Source: Rhynchopus sp. YZ270_cl-10
Taxonomy: Eukaryota; Euglenozoa; Diplonemea; Diplonemida; Diplonemidae
Length of the DNA: 64,000 bases
Assembly (NCBI GenBank): GCA_964035575.1
Contig: OZ037859.1
Coordinates: forward strand, 620,001 to 684,000
Direction of reading: 5' to 3'
Shown: piece by piece, positions 9,301-20,775 of the stretch
Position numbering within the stretch: the stretch's first letter is position 1
Layout of the letters: each line of letters starts with the position of its first letter
The notes under the pieces: model-generated
Seen by the model: the letters and a program-made list of their open reading frames with translations, nothing else
Told to the model about the DNA's origin: nothing
The model's database searches: none
Position numbers and translations under genes: made by a program

Positions 9301-11560
9301 AAAACTTTTTTTTGCAAGATAAACTCAGCCTTCTCATGCCTAGTTACATTGGAAAAATGCGCGACCAACGCTGTCATTTAATTCCCCCCTCCCTCCTCCG
9401 TTTCTACAGTACAACAGGGAGACAAGAAGAAATCCCTTTTTTGCAAAAAAGGAGAAAAAATAATAACAATTTGATCCTGCAAAGAAAGGGGACTCTCCGT
9501 GATAGAATGGAAAAGGGGGATAAAAATGCACAACCGTTGGAGTGGACATTACACTCAGGTAACATAGCAAATTCCAGCAATATTCATCAAAAAACGAATA
9601 AGTAAAGCAAATAAGGACTTTGGTTGGAAAAAAAAAAGAAAATCAAGTGTTCAAGATACCTCCCACAAGATCGTTCATTAAAGGAACGGAAGACGTGTAC
9701 TTTGTTTTATTTACTAAATATCTTTGCTTTTTTTGCTTTTTTGGAAGAGAAACAATGGGGGAGAGGAGGTGTAACAAGAATTGGTTATCGCCAAAAAAAA
9801 AAAAAAGAAAAGAAAAAAAAAATTGTAACGTTGTTGAGAAAGGGTATGAAATCCACCTCGTGTATAGTCACCTAAAAAAAGGACATGGATTTGCGTACCT
9901 AATATCTCCAAAAAGACAAAAAAAAAAGTTGAATAATGAATGCGTTGTGCATCTTACCACGGCTATAACGATGCGGCGCACCATCCCAAAAGCGTGTGGC
10001 AGAGAACTGAGAACTGAGAACTCTGATCTGACAATGTTTCGCTAATTTTCCTCTCTGTGATTGCAGACCACTAGCACAGCGAGGAAATCACAGGATAGCA
10101 CGCCCTTTTTTTCTTCCAAAAAATAATATGAACACGCTTTCTTAATCCCGTCTCAAAAAATGGGTTAAGAAGGAGCATCAAAGGACCGTGGTAATTAAAA
10201 GAGTTGAAACGTGCTAAAACGCAGCTCGGTCGAGAGCTCATGCAATATAACCGGGAAGAGAAGGAAAAAAAAAATACAAGAATTACCCCTTCCCGACGGA
10301 ATACGCAACCAACCAAGAATAATACAAAAATTATCATCTGGCAACGGGATTCTTTAAGAAAATCGTAGCCGTCCGGATCAAAAGGCAAAATACACCCTGC
10401 AAAGGTGGAAATACGGTACAAACAGAGACACCTTCTTGAGAAGTTTCTTTTTTGCTTTTTCCTTCCGCCGCGTTAGGTACTCTCCTTTTCCGGATGATTT
10501 CGCTGACGTATTTCCCTTCTTTATTGTTAAAAGAGGGTCTCTGTTGTGACCAAAGAATACAAAACCAAATCTGTTTTTTGCTTTAACACTTCACCACCAA
10601 GCAAAATATTAAAGAAAAAAGATCAAACAGGCCTGACAGGCCCAGCATAATCTTTGGGGAAGAAGAAAACGAAAAGGAACACGAGCCGGATGAACCCAGA
10701 AAGGCCCACCCACTCTTTGCTTTGCCGAATTGACGAATGGCGTATTTTCCCTTTTTTTTAAAGGTACGCACAGCCTCTCTTCCATCGCAGGAGCGATTAT
10801 GGTAGTGAGAAACAGCCAAAAAAAGCAAAAAAAAAAAAGGGGGTGTCGTTGCTCGTTGCCAAGTCAGCACAGTCGCTGTGAATTATTTGCGAAGAAACAA
10901 CAGCAAATTAGTTTCATATACTTTCAAATCGAAGGAGAGAAAGTAGAGAACAAAAAAGCGAAAACGACTGCAACGCAAAAAGGTACCAAGAGGCTCTTAT
11001 ACAAGAAAACCCCCATATTGGGCAAAATAAAGAATGAGTACAGCAACAATACTTGGAGCAAAAAAGACATTAAAAAAAGGGGGCTATTTGAGTAATCGAC
11101 AAAACGTGCAGCACGGCGACACTAAAAAAAATTAATAAAAGGGGATGGGGGGTGGCAAAAAAAAAAACAGCACAACCACCTACAGTTCACTCGTTCCTTG
11201 TGAACTGTGGGGAAGGGGGAAGGGGAACAGATGCTTTTTCTTTTTTTTGCACAAGGAGAAAAAAAAAATTGCTATTTCTCTTTGGGACCAAATCCCCACA
11301 CCGACCCTAAAAGGGGTGTGTGTCCTTCAATTTATATTTTTTTTTCAAAAAAGATAGAGAAAAAGAGAGGCGTCGACCCAAATGGGAGAGCAAGAAAATA
11401 AAGAAGAAAGAGTAAGAGAAGGGGGAGAAAGGCAACCAGAGGTTTGCCCATGTTCTCCCAACTATTTTATGTCAGTACTGTACGTAGGTTGTACATCGCG
11501 CTTAAAAGAAGGAATTTAAGAAAGAAAGTAACAAAATAAGAGAGTAAGAAAAGAAGGTAA
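9301..11560. other. Gene-free, homopolymer-rich region
   Basis: A/T-rich with many A and T runs. A degenerate family A copy lies near 9316-9350. A piece near 9975-10030 resembles the tail of repeat family E at 54.9 kb. A family F piece lies at 10199-10250. The small open frames here are Lys- or Phe-rich products of homopolymers. Confidence 0.6.
10199..10250 (+). repeat. Repeat family F fragment
   Basis: It reads GTTGAAACGTGCTAAAACGC then AGCTCGGTCGAGAGCTCATG. The same core recurs at 55.6 and 56.65 kb. Confidence 0.6.
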
Positions 11561-11603
11561 AGTTGATAGTGCAAAACGCCTCTAGGACGTAAGATTCCGT
11601 GGG
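11561..11603 (+). repeat. Family C fragment
   Basis: A short degenerate copy starting GTTGATAGTGCAAAACGCCT and ending at TCCGTGGGA. Confidence 0.55.
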
Positions 11604-11785
11604 AAAGAAAAGAAAAAAAAAAGTAATCTGACCCCCAGCCTGTGCTGAGTTCACCTCCCGTCTTGAAAGACATGAAAACTAAGCTATGTATCAGCTCACT
11701 CTCACATCTTTTCAAAAAGAGAACAGTTGAAAACGTGACAAAAAAAAAAAGGCAAGAAGAAGAAAAAAAAGAAAAAAACGTTTCT

Positions 11786-11820
11786 AAGATGATCCTAAGC
11801 CTCCTCAATTCAGTCACATC
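11786..11820 (+). repeat. Family A hairpin, degenerate
   Basis: AAGATGATCCTAAGCCTCCT is intact, but the 3' inner arm is changed to AATTCAG before TCACATC. Confidence 0.6.
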
Positions 11821-11846
11821 AAAAAAAAAAAAAAAAAGGAATAGTT

Positions 11847-12085
11847 ATTGATGCAGGCACCTCCCACTGACCCAAGTACGATGCCAGCTATCCGGATGAA
11901 GGCACAAAAGCATGCTGCGGTCAACAACTGAAGATGTAAAAGGAAACCTAATGGCTCCATAAGTTTCACAACTCTTCAGCGGAAGGTGGGCCGCGGCTGA
12001 CAAGCGGTTGTGTACCGCCTCCGTTCACACTACGGTACGGGCCCAACGCTTAGTACGATGGACGTCCTTACATGCGGACACCCCC
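11847..12085 (+). repeat. Repeat family E copy with inverted inner segment
   Basis: It starts GTTATTGATGCAGGCACCTC and follows the copies at 22.4 and 54.5 kb up to AACCTAATGGCT. The next 80 or so bases, about 11965-12048, are the reverse complement of the matching part of the other two copies. After that the forward order returns near CAACGCTTAG and GGACGTCCTTACA. Confidence 0.75.
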
Positions 12086-12836
12086 AACCAATGAGAGCTC
12101 CAATCCCAATCCAGGTACGCCGCCATGGGTGGGGAGGGGGGATTTTTTGGATGAATAAGTTTTGAAGGAAAAAAAATAATAATTGCTTTGTTGTTTTGCT
12201 TCGCTTGGTGTTCAATTTTCCCCCCTCCCTTTGTGGCTGGGAAGATGGGGGAGGGACGTGACCTGGTAACACCCGCAGACGAAACAAGAAACAATACAGG
12301 ACACATCTACTGACCCATCCACCCCCCCACAAAAAAACTAGAAAAAAGAACGCCTCTTTAAAAATGTTGTTGAATGACTTTAGTGAAATTGTGTTTTTTT
12401 TTGTTTTTTTGTTTTGTTTCTTTTCTTGTTTTAAATAGAGGCCCATGTACTTACCACAACACAACTGTATATTCGAAAAATGGACAACGTGCAACAGCGT
12501 GATCTACATATACGGGGTTTCTTTCCTGAAATTTCTTTGGGGGGAAAAAAAAGAATGGGGTTTTTTTTTAATGAAGGGATGGATAAAAAGGCAAGACACT
12601 ATTCCTCTTTTGCTTTTTTGTTTTGCCCACTATCCATACTCAAGGCAGGAATCATAAGCAAGTGATGGGAGGGAAATGAGGGGATGGGAGGAACACGTAT
12701 TTGGTGTTAGGGGCGTACTCGCCATCATTCGATACAATCAATGCACAAAAAATGTTGATCTAAGGAAGGAAGACTGGATTTGTCTGATTTGTCATGCTGT
12801 GAAGGGTGTATTAATAAACATTCTTTTTGTTTGTTT
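12086..12836. other. Gene-free region
   Basis: I see homopolymer tracts and no supported gene or clear repeat. Confidence 0.5.
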
Positions 12837-12897
12837 GATAAAATAGTTGGAGTAGTGTAGTTGCCTCGGTTGTGTTGTCACAGTTGTGCAATCTCTC
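12837..12897 (-). repeat. Family D copy
   Basis: GATAAAATAGTTGGAGTAGT then the GTTGCCTCGGTTGTGTTGTC core. It is truncated after CAATCTC. Confidence 0.7.
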
Positions 12898-13810
12898 TTT
12901 TTTTTATTCTCTTTTTCTTTTTTTGATTATTTTAACCACCATCTTTAGATTTGGTTTGTCGCTGGAAAAAAAAAAAGGGAAAATAAAAAGTGAAAAGAAA
13001 AAAAGCGAATCAAAAAAGTCATTTCATATACTTTACATTCTATTGAATAGAAGGTATAATAGGGTGCACCAAATGTACCCAAACTTTTTTTAAAAGAAAA
13101 GAAAAACAGTTTCGGCCCCTGCCCCTAGACTATAAAATCCCACACGGGAGGGTGAGGGGGCTCTATTTTCATTGGTAGACAATCGTCTCATCGACTCTTG
13201 TTCTCCCAGTGGTGTTGCCTTTGGTGTTTTTACTAAAAAAACCCAAAAATAATAATAACACCAAAAATAAGGCTTTTTAAAGTTCACGTGAGGGGTTTGC
13301 AAAACAGGGTTTTTATGTGGAGTGCGGCAAAAAAAGAATCATGTGTTCATGAATGTGACTTCTAGGCACACGCATTTGTGAACGTGGAGAAACGAAACAT
13401 GTGGTACGCGCTTACACGTTGCGTCGTAAAACTTTAACCCAGCTCGTTGCTTTGCAGGGGGTAGCTGCAGGTTGTATATAACGTGGAATTCCCTCTATGT
13501 TGTGCAGGGCTCGTGTGTGTGGTTACTGACGTTTTGTCAGGAGCTGCCTCTACGTGCTGTTCTTGCTGGGCGTTGTTGGTAGTAACATTGGCCTACCCCC
13601 ACGCCAACGCTGTGGAACACAGCTTTGAAACTGGTTTGCCGTTGCACGCAATTGAAGACCTTCACTATCACGGTTCGCGTTGTTGTTATGGTGCGATCCA
13701 ATGAGTTGAAGAACTTCCTTGTACAGGTTTTCTTGCGCCTGTTGCAGCGGTGTGTCGGTAGACCACATATTTTGTGAATAGCTTGTTTTTGTTTTTGTTT
13801 TGTAAATGGA
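12898..13810. other. Gene-free region
   Basis: A/T-rich up to about 13430, then a stretch of higher GC at 13430-13700 with no convincing frame. I see no known gene. Confidence 0.5.
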
Positions 13811-14080
13811 TCGTATCCGTATCCAGGTGGATCCCAGGATCATATTTTTCACAAAATTCCAGGTAAATTCCAGGTCTGGAAAAGGGGGCGGAAATCCGAC
13901 ACCACACAACTATGACCCGAAATTGTAATCACAATGACAACATTTTCTTTTGCGACAGACGCAAAACGCTCTCTTCCTGCAACATTTTTGCATCCGTTTT
14001 CAGAGTCATTATCATTCTTCCTCATCTGCGCTAAACTTGAGAGCGTCACTCTTCGTGTAACCACCTGGATCCGGATACGA
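13811..14080. mobile_element. MITE-like element with 20-bp terminal inverted repeats
   Basis: The left end TCGTATCCGTATCCAGGTGG and the reverse complement of the right end TCGTATCCGGATCCAGGTGG agree at 19 of 20 bases. The 270-base interior has no long frame. No target duplication is evident, so the superfamily is unknown. Confidence 0.7.
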
Positions 14081-14982
14081 CCTCTGTAGCAAGATAAAAA
14101 AGAAATATTGGAAAACTTGAGTTTGAAAAGACAACGTGAGTTCGCCCAAAACAAAAAAAAACAAAAATGAAATAAAAAGAATTTTTCTTTGAGCGACAAG
14201 TGTGGAAGGGGAAAAAAACTAAAAAAAAATCGGTTTGGGGTGGGGTTGAGAGGAGGGGGGGTTTATTTTGAAAAATAAAAAGCTGGGGTGGAGTTTTGGG
14301 GGGGTTTGAACTGTCCTACTAGGTGAGGGGTGAGGAATGAAAGGTGAGGCTGGAGGAAGGGGTTGGGAGGGGATTTTGAAAATGTTTTTTTTGTTTTTGT
14401 TTTGAAAGGATTGGGAAGGGATATATTGGACGGTGAAGGAATGGGTTTTGGGCTATCGGATGTGGAATAGGCTTCGGAAGTTGTAAACATCATTGCGTTT
14501 TTTTTTTTTTTGGTTTTTTTTTGTTTTTTTGGGTAAATTGCGATAACACGTATACTTTATGGTACGTTCCACCTGATTTTTACCCCACGGTATCCGTTAG
14601 GTTTGCATAATTACTCGCTATTATGACCAGCAGCATCGCTAATTATTGCTGCTAAATGTCAAAAGCACAATCAAAAAAAAAAAAAAAAACTAAAACGGGG
14701 AGAAAGAAGCGGAGTGGAATAAAAAAAAAGATAGAGAGAGAGAGAGAAAAGGGTGCATTTGCATTGCGCTTTTCCCCAAGCGTATCTAAACCCTAACAAG
14801 GTGAATAGGCGCATTTCCCTTGAAACACCTTCAAGGGAAACATAAAAGGTGCAAAACGGGGTAAGGAAATGAGGGGGGGTTTTTTCTTTGGGGGTTTATA
14901 CGTAAAATATTCGAAGTCTGTCCAACGACGAGGGTCTAACTCTTTCTTCCGGAGGGGGGGGGGGTGGGGAAAGTGCTCAATG
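14081..14982. other. Gene-free region
   Basis: G-rich, T-rich and A-rich runs and an AG microsatellite near 14732-14746. No supported gene. Confidence 0.5.
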
Positions 14983-15088
14983 TGCACGACAAAGTAAATG
15001 ACTTGACTTGTGGTTTCACTGTTGCAAACCAACGGTGAAACCACAAAAAAAAAACCATAAGTCAACTCATGTATTACACCGTCGTGCA
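14983..15088. mobile_element. Foldback MITE, copy 1
   Basis: The ends TGCACGAC and GTCGTGCA are inverted. Inside, TGACTTGACTTGTGGTTTCA and its near complement pair almost throughout, around CTGTTGCAAACCAACGG. A second copy, in the other orientation, lies at 39995-40099. Confidence 0.75.
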
Positions 15089-15224
15089 GAGTTCCCTGCG
15101 TTGTGCTATACACCGCCGGGCCTCTGTATTCAGGGGTCTTGCCTTTTGCCTTTGTCCCTTTTCTTAGACCCCACAAAGGAGTTAATCCCGAGTTGAGCGT
15201 CAGAAAAGAAAACAAATAAGAAAT

Positions 15225-15262
15225 TTGAAAGATGAACGTGGCTCTCACCACACATCTTTCAA
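15225..15262 (+). repeat. Family B hairpin, best copy
   Basis: The outer arms TTGAAAGATG/CATCTTTCAA are perfect (10 bp) and the inner arms GTGG/CCAC flank a CTCT loop. Confidence 0.8.
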
Positions 15263-15794
15263 GTTCAAGAAAAGGGTTTAACAAACCACGCAGCTGGTGT
15301 GCTTAGTCACCTTTGGCACACAAAGGTGGGAAGGGAGTGTTTCGTTTGAAAAAAAAAAACGGCTCGGAATATGAAAAAATAAAAATAAAAAACGAAAAAA
15401 AAAGACGTGAAATTGATTGCAGACATTACTGCCCTATAAAAAAACTTTGTCAGTTCCCCCCAAGATCTGAGGGTAACTGACATTACATCGCCCTGAATTC
15501 CGGCTTCGGAGCTGAGCTGAATTAAAAACCTCGCAAGATTTTTCTTTGCCTCTAAATGATTTGTTTGGCTGTTGCAGCGGTGAGGTTTTTTTTTTTTCTA
15601 TCAAAACAAAAAAAACTAGATTTTGTTTTCACAGCAGAAAAAGAAAAGAAAAGGTTTGATACATCAGGAAGGATTGAGTTTCCCGCATTTTGACACAACC
15701 AAAAATGTCGAAAAAAAAAAATCTTTTTCTTTTTTTAAATATCAGTCAAAGGTCCAAATACTGTAGCTCGCATAAAATAAAATAAAAAAGATAA
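15263..15794. other. Gene-free region
   Basis: A/T tracts with no gene or clear repeat. Confidence 0.5.
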
Positions 15795-15925
15795 GTTGAA
15801 AGAGCAAACGCCCTCACCGTTCATCGGCGGACGCAGGCACTGGTTCTCCGCTTGGGTTATCGAACCCCAGAGAGCACTTCTTTGGTATACACACGGTTAC
15901 CACGAGGGCAGGTTGTAAGCAGAAC
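15795..15925 (+). repeat. Family C, long copy
   Basis: First module GTTGAAAGAGCAAACGCC with CACCGTTCATCGGCGGACGC, second hairpin TTGGGTTATCGAACCCCAG, then AGAGCACTTCTTTG and a tail CACACGGTTACCACGAGGGC. The tail recurs in the copy at 53881. On the reverse strand GGGTTCGATAACCC resembles a tRNA B box with one extra base. Confidence 0.75.
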
Positions 15926-16072
15926 ATAATCATTGCCCCAACCAGAAAGGGGGGGTGCTTTATCACGCAAATAAGCCAAAAAAAAAGCCTCGTGTCCTGG
16001 CGGACAGCACAGGGTGTCTACTATAGCTTATCAGGGCTGGAGCCCCAGCCGGAAATATAAAATAATTTTGGT

Positions 16073-16107
16073 AAGATGATCCTAAGCCTCTACTGCTTAG
16101 TCACTTT
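16073..16107 (+). repeat. Family A hairpin
   Basis: AAGATGATCCTAAGCCTC and TGCTTAGTCACTTT; the inner arms CTAAGC/GCTTAG are perfect. Confidence 0.75.
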
Positions 16108-16146
16108 CTTAAGAAAAACTTGCTGATCCTTACAAAGAAAAAATAA

Positions 16147-16200
16147 GTTGATAGTCCACCCTACCCTCTCTGGGACGGAGGCACTGACGCTCCGTGGGTC
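16147..16200 (+). repeat. Family C fragment
   Basis: GTTGATAGTCC then TCTGGGACGGAGGCACTGAC and CTCCGTGGGT. The second hairpin is lost. Confidence 0.6.
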
Positions 16201-16730
16201 ATAATAAGAAGAGGTTTAATGAAAAAAGTGGACAAACTAAAAAAATAGTTGTTTCTCTGTATTGCTTTTGGCCTTTTTGCCCTTTTTTTTTTTTTTGCCG
16301 AAAACAGCATTGTAGTGGGGATGGGGCTTTTTTTTCCCTCTTTTGCACCAAACACAGTGTCCACGAGAAACTGTGGAAACGGTGTTGTCTGCGAGAAGAA
16401 AAAAAAAATCATATGAAGGGGCGTTGTATTGCACGCTGGGTGGGTTCGGCGATGGTTGTCCATCTTATATCAAAGTCGTTTTCATATTCCCTGATACCCT
16501 GTCACCTTATTGCATCGACAAATGCTTTACACCAGCTGGGTAAAGATCTGTACTCCACTTTTTATTTTTAATCTCCAAGAGGGGTGTGTGACAGGGCGAG
16601 GAGGAGAGAAGTGACAACGACATCAATGGACCCGTATCTCCCCCCTTTTCTTTGGATAATTACCGTAATATGCTCGCATTGTGTGGGTGGTGAAAAAATA
16701 ATTGGCAATTGAAAAAAGGAGGGGGGTAAC
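16201..16730. other. Gene-free region
   Basis: Homopolymer tracts; overlapping small frames on both strands look random. GTAAAGATCTGTACTCCAC at 16541 resembles the end of family G. Confidence 0.5.
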
Positions 16731-16775
16731 CTGAAAGATGAAATGTGTAATGTGTTTCGCACACATATTTTCAAA
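16731..16775 (+). repeat. Family B hairpin
   Basis: GAAAGATG with a diverged 3' arm ATATTTTC, and inner arms ATGTGT/ACACAT that pair. Confidence 0.6.
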
Positions 16776-17695
16776 GTTTCAAGGAATTGGTGAAAAAAAA
16801 GTATTGCGCAAATGAAGAAAAATGGAGGTAAAGCTGATTCATGTGTACGCCTCGCAGAAAAGAAAGCGCAAAGGCCGCGTAGAAGAAGGAAAATAAAATA
16901 AAATAAAACGGAAAAACGACAATAGGAATCTCTTACCTTTGAGCTGCGCCCTTCCTCATTCCCTTTACCCCTATTGGCAAAGGCCTTAGAAATGAAAGAA
17001 AAAAAATATATGAGGAAGACGTTTTGTTACATTCGACAATCCGAAGAATCCACCTAAAGAAACTGGGTACATTTTATATATTTTTTTTTGAATAATGTGC
17101 GGAATGTGTAGACTGATTGAGGGGGTTTACAAACCCGCGTAGAATGTATAGACACCTCGCCTTTTTCCGTGTGAGCTCCACACAGCCGTTCCTCGCCTAT
17201 CTCTCGTTTCGTGGATAACGTTACTACGTCCTACTCCCGCCTCCACTCGTCAGGTAACGAACGGGGATCATTGGATGCCCAGGGAAACTCTGCTTCTTTT
17301 GTCGAAACCAAACCTTAAAAACAGAAGAATAATGGCAAGGCCCAGCGCACATCATACGTTATGCGCTGTTCCGTTCACCTTCAGTGAACGGGAATGTACT
17401 GTTACACTTCGACTCTCAAAGCTCACACATTTTGCTGCACATTGTGAGAGTTATGCCTGAGGCGGTTTGTTGTTTTCGACTCTCATGCCATACACATTTT
17501 TTATAGCGTCAGAAATCACCCAAGTACCACATGGTACTTAGCTGATATTTTCTTTTTTTTTTTTTCGCATAAGCTGAAACCCTTTGACTCAGGTAAGCGG
17601 TGTTAAGAATGCAACCTTCACCCCGCAGAACGGGAAAAAAAAAACAAAATAAAAACAAAAAGCTCGCATTATTTGATAGGGTAAAAATAGAGTGT
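16776..17695. other. Gene-free region
   Basis: 17140-17480 is less A/T-rich and holds two palindromic stretches: CCGTTCACCTTCAGTGAACGG, and ACTCTCAAAG with a partner near 17444. A degenerate family G hairpin, AAGTACCACATGGTACTT, lies at 17520-17537. Confidence 0.5.
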
Positions 17696-17730
17696 AAGAT
17701 GATTCTAAGCCTCATGCAAAGTCACACCTT
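17696..17730 (+). repeat. Family A hairpin, decayed
   Basis: The AAGATGATTCTAAGCCTCAT arm is clear; the 3' inner arm is lost. Confidence 0.55.
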
Positions 17731-18003
17731 AAAGGGATCGTGAACAAGCCGTGATAGTTGTACACGGAAAAAAACACGAAGGGGGAGACAAACTCGCATA
17801 AAATGAACCTAATTCACCCTGTATGATTTGCGATGATGCACGGAACATAGTCCCTCAGTAGACAGTAAAGGCTTTGTCAAATAAATAAATAAAGCGACAT
17901 TGGTGCCAAAAAAAAACTAATAGCAAAACAAAAGCTAGTGAAGATTAGCCTCTTTTTTTAAATGCTTCGTCACTAAATATGAAGAGAAAAGTTTTTTTTT
18001 TTT
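17731..18003. other. Gene-free region
   Basis: A/T-rich; a fragmentary hairpin repeat lies near 17938-17980. Confidence 0.4.
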
Positions 18004-18077
18004 TGATAAATTGTTGGAATAGTGGAGTTGCATTGCCTCGGTTGTGTTGCCACAGTTGTGCAAATCTCCACTGTCCA
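18004..18077 (-). repeat. Family D copy
   Basis: A full-length copy after a T run, with a small ATTG insertion before CCTCGGTTGTGTTGCC and the CTCCACTGTCC end preserved. Confidence 0.75.
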
Positions 18078-19595
18078 AAAGTTTTTTTTTTTTTTGCTCA
18101 CGATGATCCTAAAACTCGTTTGGTCACCTTCAAAAAAAAATGAAAGGTGAAATGAGTGGACTGAACATCTCCCATGGTGTGTTGGTGCAGCTGATACATA
18201 AAATCGTAGCAGCCGCTTTTGTTAGAAAACTGTATCGCAAAGGGTTTTTTTTATGGTCTAGCTTTTGAAGAAAAGTGTTGTGTCGGTGTAGAAGAGAAAA
18301 AAAAATTATGAGTAATTCCTGTCCGGAATATTGCGCATAATGTGTGGGTGCTTTTCTTTGCTTTTTTTGTAATGTCTGGGAGGGGAGTAACGGATTTTTG
18401 CTTTTGTATCAGCATTCTTGCGTTAGGGTGTATGGGTGTGGCTTCTCGAATTTGGGTCGGAAGGAAAAAAAAAAATAGTCGGTCATGTTTATGAGGTTTG
18501 GGCTGGATGAAATAATAATTTGTGATTTTCTCCAGTAAAGGAGGGTGTTTGGGGAAAGGGGGGATGGGGGGAAGGCATTGAAATTAGGTACATTCAGAAG
18601 ATAAACTATAAAACTTATTACATTGCCACGAAATTGTTCAAAAGCGAAAAAGGAAAAAAAAATCAAATCATATTTTGAACTTTGGGGAATTTTTTCCTTA
18701 TATTTTTTTCCTCTCCGGAGTTTGCTATTCAGCAAGAACACGAAATGTGGAGTTGAGGTGACAAAAAAAAAGCATCTCAACGATACACTATTGTCCATAG
18801 ACAAATTCTCCAGCAAATATGCTGGCGTTCTTGTGGCCACGTGTGCGTAAAAGAATAATATTTATAAATGTCTCAGACAGTGAACTGGGGGTGTGGATGG
18901 GGGGAGTGCAAAGGCGATACGGGTACTTCGGTTTACTTTTTTGTTTCTTGTCATCGTACAGATTTTTCCGCAAACCCGTAAATCTTATCTTCCTACTATG
19001 TTTTTCGATTTTTTTGAGGGCCTGGGACAAGAAACACTAAAAAAACCCCCCCCCTAAGTACCCTAACATAACATAACGTAAGTGACACAGCCATGGGATT
19101 TGTCAAGTTGCAATAAAAAAAAAGTTGACGAAGAGAGACGGCCTTTTTCTATCCCAAGAACAAAAAAAATCGAGGGAAGATAAAAAAAAAAAAAACGTTG
19201 ATAGAAACGTCACAAACGTCACATTGACTGATTTTCAAAACCAGGCAATATCACTAACGGTCCAATGTTTTAACTGTCTTTTTTTTTTATATTTGGGGGA
19301 AATGAGTTTTGTTTTTCAGAGACCTTAACGGTGAAGCTAAAAAAGAAAAAGAAAAAAATGTCGACACGTTTTTAGATAACCAGCTTCATTCCTGGAAGAA
19401 ATGAAAAAATAAAAAGGATCGCTGTCCCTTGGGGATGATGCAAAGCCTATCTATCTAGCTATGTGTAGACCGGCTCTAGCGAGGCCCTAGTTTGTGCAGT
19501 CAAACTGGACATTTCCTGCGGAGTAGGTTGATGAAAAATGGACTTCGTTACAATGTTACAATGTACGGTCTGACAAAAAAAAAAAAAAGGGAGAA
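18078..19595. other. Gene-free region
   Basis: A/T-rich with a weak family A remnant at 18101-18131. Frames at 18409-18840 and 18788-19030 are Phe/Lys-rich and look random. Confidence 0.5.
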
Positions 19596-19637
19596 GTTGC
19601 AAGTGCACCTCACCGTTCATCGGCGGATGCAGACACT
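19596..19637 (+). repeat. Family C fragment
   Basis: GTTGCAAGTGCACCTCACCG then TTCATCGGCGGATGCAGACACT; the second hairpin is missing. Confidence 0.65.
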
Positions 19638-19740
19638 AAAAAAAATATATTATACGGCTGAACTTGGGTGAATTGTGACAAAGCAATTCAATTGCCTGAC
19701 CTGAGGAGGGTGAGTTTTTTTTTTTTTTGTTTTTTTTTTT

Positions 19741-19798
19741 GATAAATTGTTGGGTGTAGTTGCCTCGGTTGTGTTGCCACAGTTCTGCAATCTCCACT
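19741..19798 (-). repeat. Family D copy
   Basis: A T run, then GATAAATTGTTGGGTGTAGT and GCCTCGGTTGTGTTGCCACA, ending CTCCAC. Confidence 0.75.
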
Positions 19799-20590
19799 TT
19801 TCCTTTTGATATTTTCCATCAAACTTGCACGGACAAAAAATGAAGTGGGGGGGACAGGGTTTTTTTGGAGAGTGCTCAATCCAGCACAATTTCGCATAGC
19901 GTAAGAAATGGGAGCGGGGGGGGAGGAGGTCTGGGGAGTTTCATTTTTGCAACATTCCACTGAAGGAAATTAAAGGGGGAAACGTAGACATAAAACGACG
20001 TATCTTTGTGCTCAGTGCCCACCCTATGTAAACTAATCTGAGATACACACGCCTCACAAAGACCGCAACCCGAAGGAGTGATACTTAATGAGGACATGAG
20101 CACAACAGACTTCGCGCCTCGAGCGGATACGTCTGCCTATTACAGTCACACAACAAACATCGGTGGGATAAAAACCCTCGAGAGTTTTTTTGAAATCCTA
20201 AAATCCACCTTAGTTTTTTCACCGATTGTTGTTGTCCCACTGATGCGGGGGATGGGGATACACAGACTAAGTACATTGTACTATTATACCTTTTTGCATT
20301 GTAAAAAATATGCAATTTTTTCTTCGTCTGCTGTGCTCTTTTAAACGAGACTCTCTTTCTTATAGAGAACCAAGCTCTACAAGGGGGGTGTAATTGTAAT
20401 GATTAAATCTATATTTTTTGGAGGGGGGAATCAGTTTGTTTTTTCTTTTTTCTTTTTTGTTATTTTTTTTTTTTGTACTGAGGTCAGTTGAAATAATACA
20501 CGAAGGAAAACAATTTTTTTTTTGTGTACCATTCTTCGACAATCAGAGAAGTAGGTTCCATGATTTATTACTTTTTTTTTTAAAAGAGCA
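19799..20590. other. Gene-free region
   Basis: A/T tracts and no supported gene. Small frames occur on both strands. Confidence 0.5.
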
Positions 20591-20640
20591 GTTGAAAGTG
20601 AAAACGCCTCACCTCCGGACGCTCGGAAGACGCAGGCACT
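20591..20640 (+). repeat. Family C fragment
   Basis: GTTGAAAGTGAAAACGCCTC then GAAGACGCAGGCACT. Confidence 0.65.
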
Positions 20641-20741
20641 AAAAAAAATAAAAAAGCGTTGCCAAAAGGAGCAGATGTGTCTCCAATATGCGACACTTAC
20701 GCGAACCTAAAATAATTTTATAAAAAAATCAAAAAGTTTAT

Positions 20742-20775
20742 AAGATGATCATAAGCTCTCTTGCTTAGTCACCTT
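20742..20775 (+). repeat. Family A hairpin
   Basis: AAGATGATCATAAGCTCTCT and TGCTTAGTCACCTT; inner arms TAAGC/GCTTA. Confidence 0.7.

Noticed and set aside
9620-10045. Plus-strand Lys/Phe-rich frames
   Set aside because: Products of A and T homopolymers; no domain.
15795-15925. tRNA gene suggested by the GGGTTCGATAACCC motif
   Set aside because: No acceptor stem, D arm or anticodon arm can be drawn; the T loop has one base too many.
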